64,000 bases of DNA, taken from NCBI GenBank assembly GCA_965215355.1, contig CBDCDJ010000007.1:620001-684000 (forward strand), read 5' to 3'. This DNA comes from CBDCDJ01 sp965215355 (lineage in GTDB: Bacteria > Deinococcota > Deinococci > Deinococcales > Trueperaceae). The notes beneath the pieces are model-generated. The model ran no database searches, was not told the DNA's origin, and saw only the letters and a program-made list of their open reading frames with translations. Below, one piece after another: positions 63,306 to 64,000 of the stretch. The translations under genes were made by a program, and so were the position numbers. Each line of letters opens with the position of its first letter. Position 1 is the stretch's first letter.

Positions 63306-64000
63306 TTATGCTGTCACCATTTGCCGCGGCTTTTCACGCAGCGCTTCGGGAATGTAGTCGCCGTGCGCCTCCAAAAGGTCGTCGACCAGCGCCCAAATCT
63401 CGTCCAGGGTAAGTTCGGCGGCGGTGTGCGGGTCGAGCATGGCGGCGTGGTAAACGTGCTCGCGGTTGCCGGTCAGAACGGCCTCCACGGTGAGGTGTTG
63501 GACGTTGATGTTGGTCTGCATCAGGGCGGTGAGTTGCGGCGGCAACGCGCCGACGTGGGTCGGTTGCAGCCCGTTTTTGTCGACCAGACAAGGCACCTCG
63601 ACGATGCAGTTGGCGGGCAAGTTGGTTATCAAGTCATGGTTGGGGACGTTGCCGTAGACGACCCGCGGCGTGCCGGTCTCGAGGCTGTGGATGATTTCCG
63701 AGCCGTACTCCGGGCTGCGCTTGACCGTGCCGAGGTTGGCGAAGCCCTTGACGGTTCCCTTGATCATTGTGGGCATGAGCGGGGTCTGCTCGAGGATGGC
63801 CTGCAGCTTGAGCGGGTCTTGCGAACCCGGCTGCTCCAACTCTCGCTCGACAAACTCCCAGGTCGCCAGCCCCGCCTGACAGCGGTACAGGTACTCGTCC
63901 AGGGGGATGTTGAAGCGCTCCAGCAACTCGGGACGCCCCAACTTGATAAACCAGGGCGTGTACTCGGCAAAGTGCTCGCTCGACTCGGTGACGAAGTAGC
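63306..64000 (-). CDS. GH4 alpha-galactosidase/alpha-glucosidase, 5' part outside window
   Basis: C-terminal ~230 residues of a family GH4 enzyme, which uses NAD+ and a divalent metal for an oxidation-elimination mechanism. The visible start YFVTESSEHFAEYTPWFIKL is the active-site/metal region; later NCIVEVPCLVDKNGLQPTHV and TNINVQHLTVEAVLTGNREH and HAAMLDPHTAAELTLDEIWA are characteristic of MelA/AglA-type members. The reading frame continues past base 64000. Galactokinase nearby favours alpha-galactosidase over alpha-glucosidase. Confidence 0.92.
   Translation of the reverse strand, partial: YFVTESSEHFAEYTPWFIKLGRPELLERFNIPLDEYLYRCQAGLATWEFVERELEQPGSQDPLKLQAILEQTPLMPTMIKGTVKGFANLGTVKRSPEYGSEIIHSLETGTPRVVYGNVPNHDLITNLPANCIVEVPCLVDKNGLQPTHVGALPPQLTALMQTNINVQHLTVEAVLTGNREHVYHAAMLDPHTAAELTLDEIWALVDDLLEAHGDYIPEALREKPRQMVTA

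Overview
The window is a high-GC (by eye a little over 60 %), densely packed bacterial chromosome segment, with no phage, plasmid or rRNA/tRNA genes seen. Gene types and codon style (M29 aminopeptidase, roadblock-domain proteins, secreted alginate-type O-acetylation genes, heavy use of the CTCGAG hexamer) would fit a Deinococcota lineage such as Trueperales. That placement is inference; no rRNA or ribosomal protein gene is present to prove it.

Layout. 0-4.6 kb: 5'-truncated cytochrome P450, a GNAT, a low-GC orphan, phenylacetate-CoA ligase and a second low-GC orphan. 4.7-9.6 kb: a branched-chain amino-acid ABC operon (binding protein, LivH, LivM-LivG fusion, LivF) in which the binding protein and LivH carry about eight frameshifts while the ATPase genes are intact. 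9.8-14.2 kb: two genes with large internal deletions (metallo-beta-lactamase, acyl-CoA dehydrogenase) around an AbrB/Doc toxin-antitoxin pair and RecQ. 14.4-19.7 kb: HxlR regulator, M29 aminopeptidase and a ferric-iron binding protein plus permease behind a perfect palindrome. 19.9-23.2 kb: FMN riboswitch and ribD-ribE-ribBA. 23.2-26.5 kb: transposase remnants around a nucleotide-sugar epimerase/dehydrogenase pair.

26.6-35.3 kb: a lactonase preceded by a repeat array and a coupled leader ORF, then a leftward operon of two paralogous roadblock-type proteins flanking a secreted/membrane protein and ending in tsaE-tsaB, then moaD-moaE. 35.4-39.6 kb: accessory genes (Uma2 remnant, GNAT, nucleotidyltransferase/HEPN-like genes, a split RLAN + RimK-type ATP-grasp pair). 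39.8-40.9 kb: a calcium/sodium-antiporter-type gene under a yybP-ykoY (Mn2+) riboswitch. 41-49 kb: a leftward glycan-use operon (two ABC permeases, binding protein, two secreted proteins, GH130). 49.4-56.4 kb: M23 peptidase, then an AlgF-AlgI-AlgJ/X-like acetylation cassette translationally coupled to two tandem secreted hydrolases. 56.5-64 kb: M24 peptidase, 6-phosphogluconate dehydrogenase, galactokinase, a duplicated-domain lipoprotein, a LacI regulator and a GH4 alpha-galactosidase cut by the window end.

Main themes: carbohydrate uptake and breakdown (GH130, GH4, galactokinase, lactonase, gnd), envelope polysaccharide modification, metal and cofactor homeostasis with two riboswitches, and a notable load of broken genes. 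The least explained and most system-like locus is the roadblock/coiled-coil/membrane trio at 29.0-34.4 kb.
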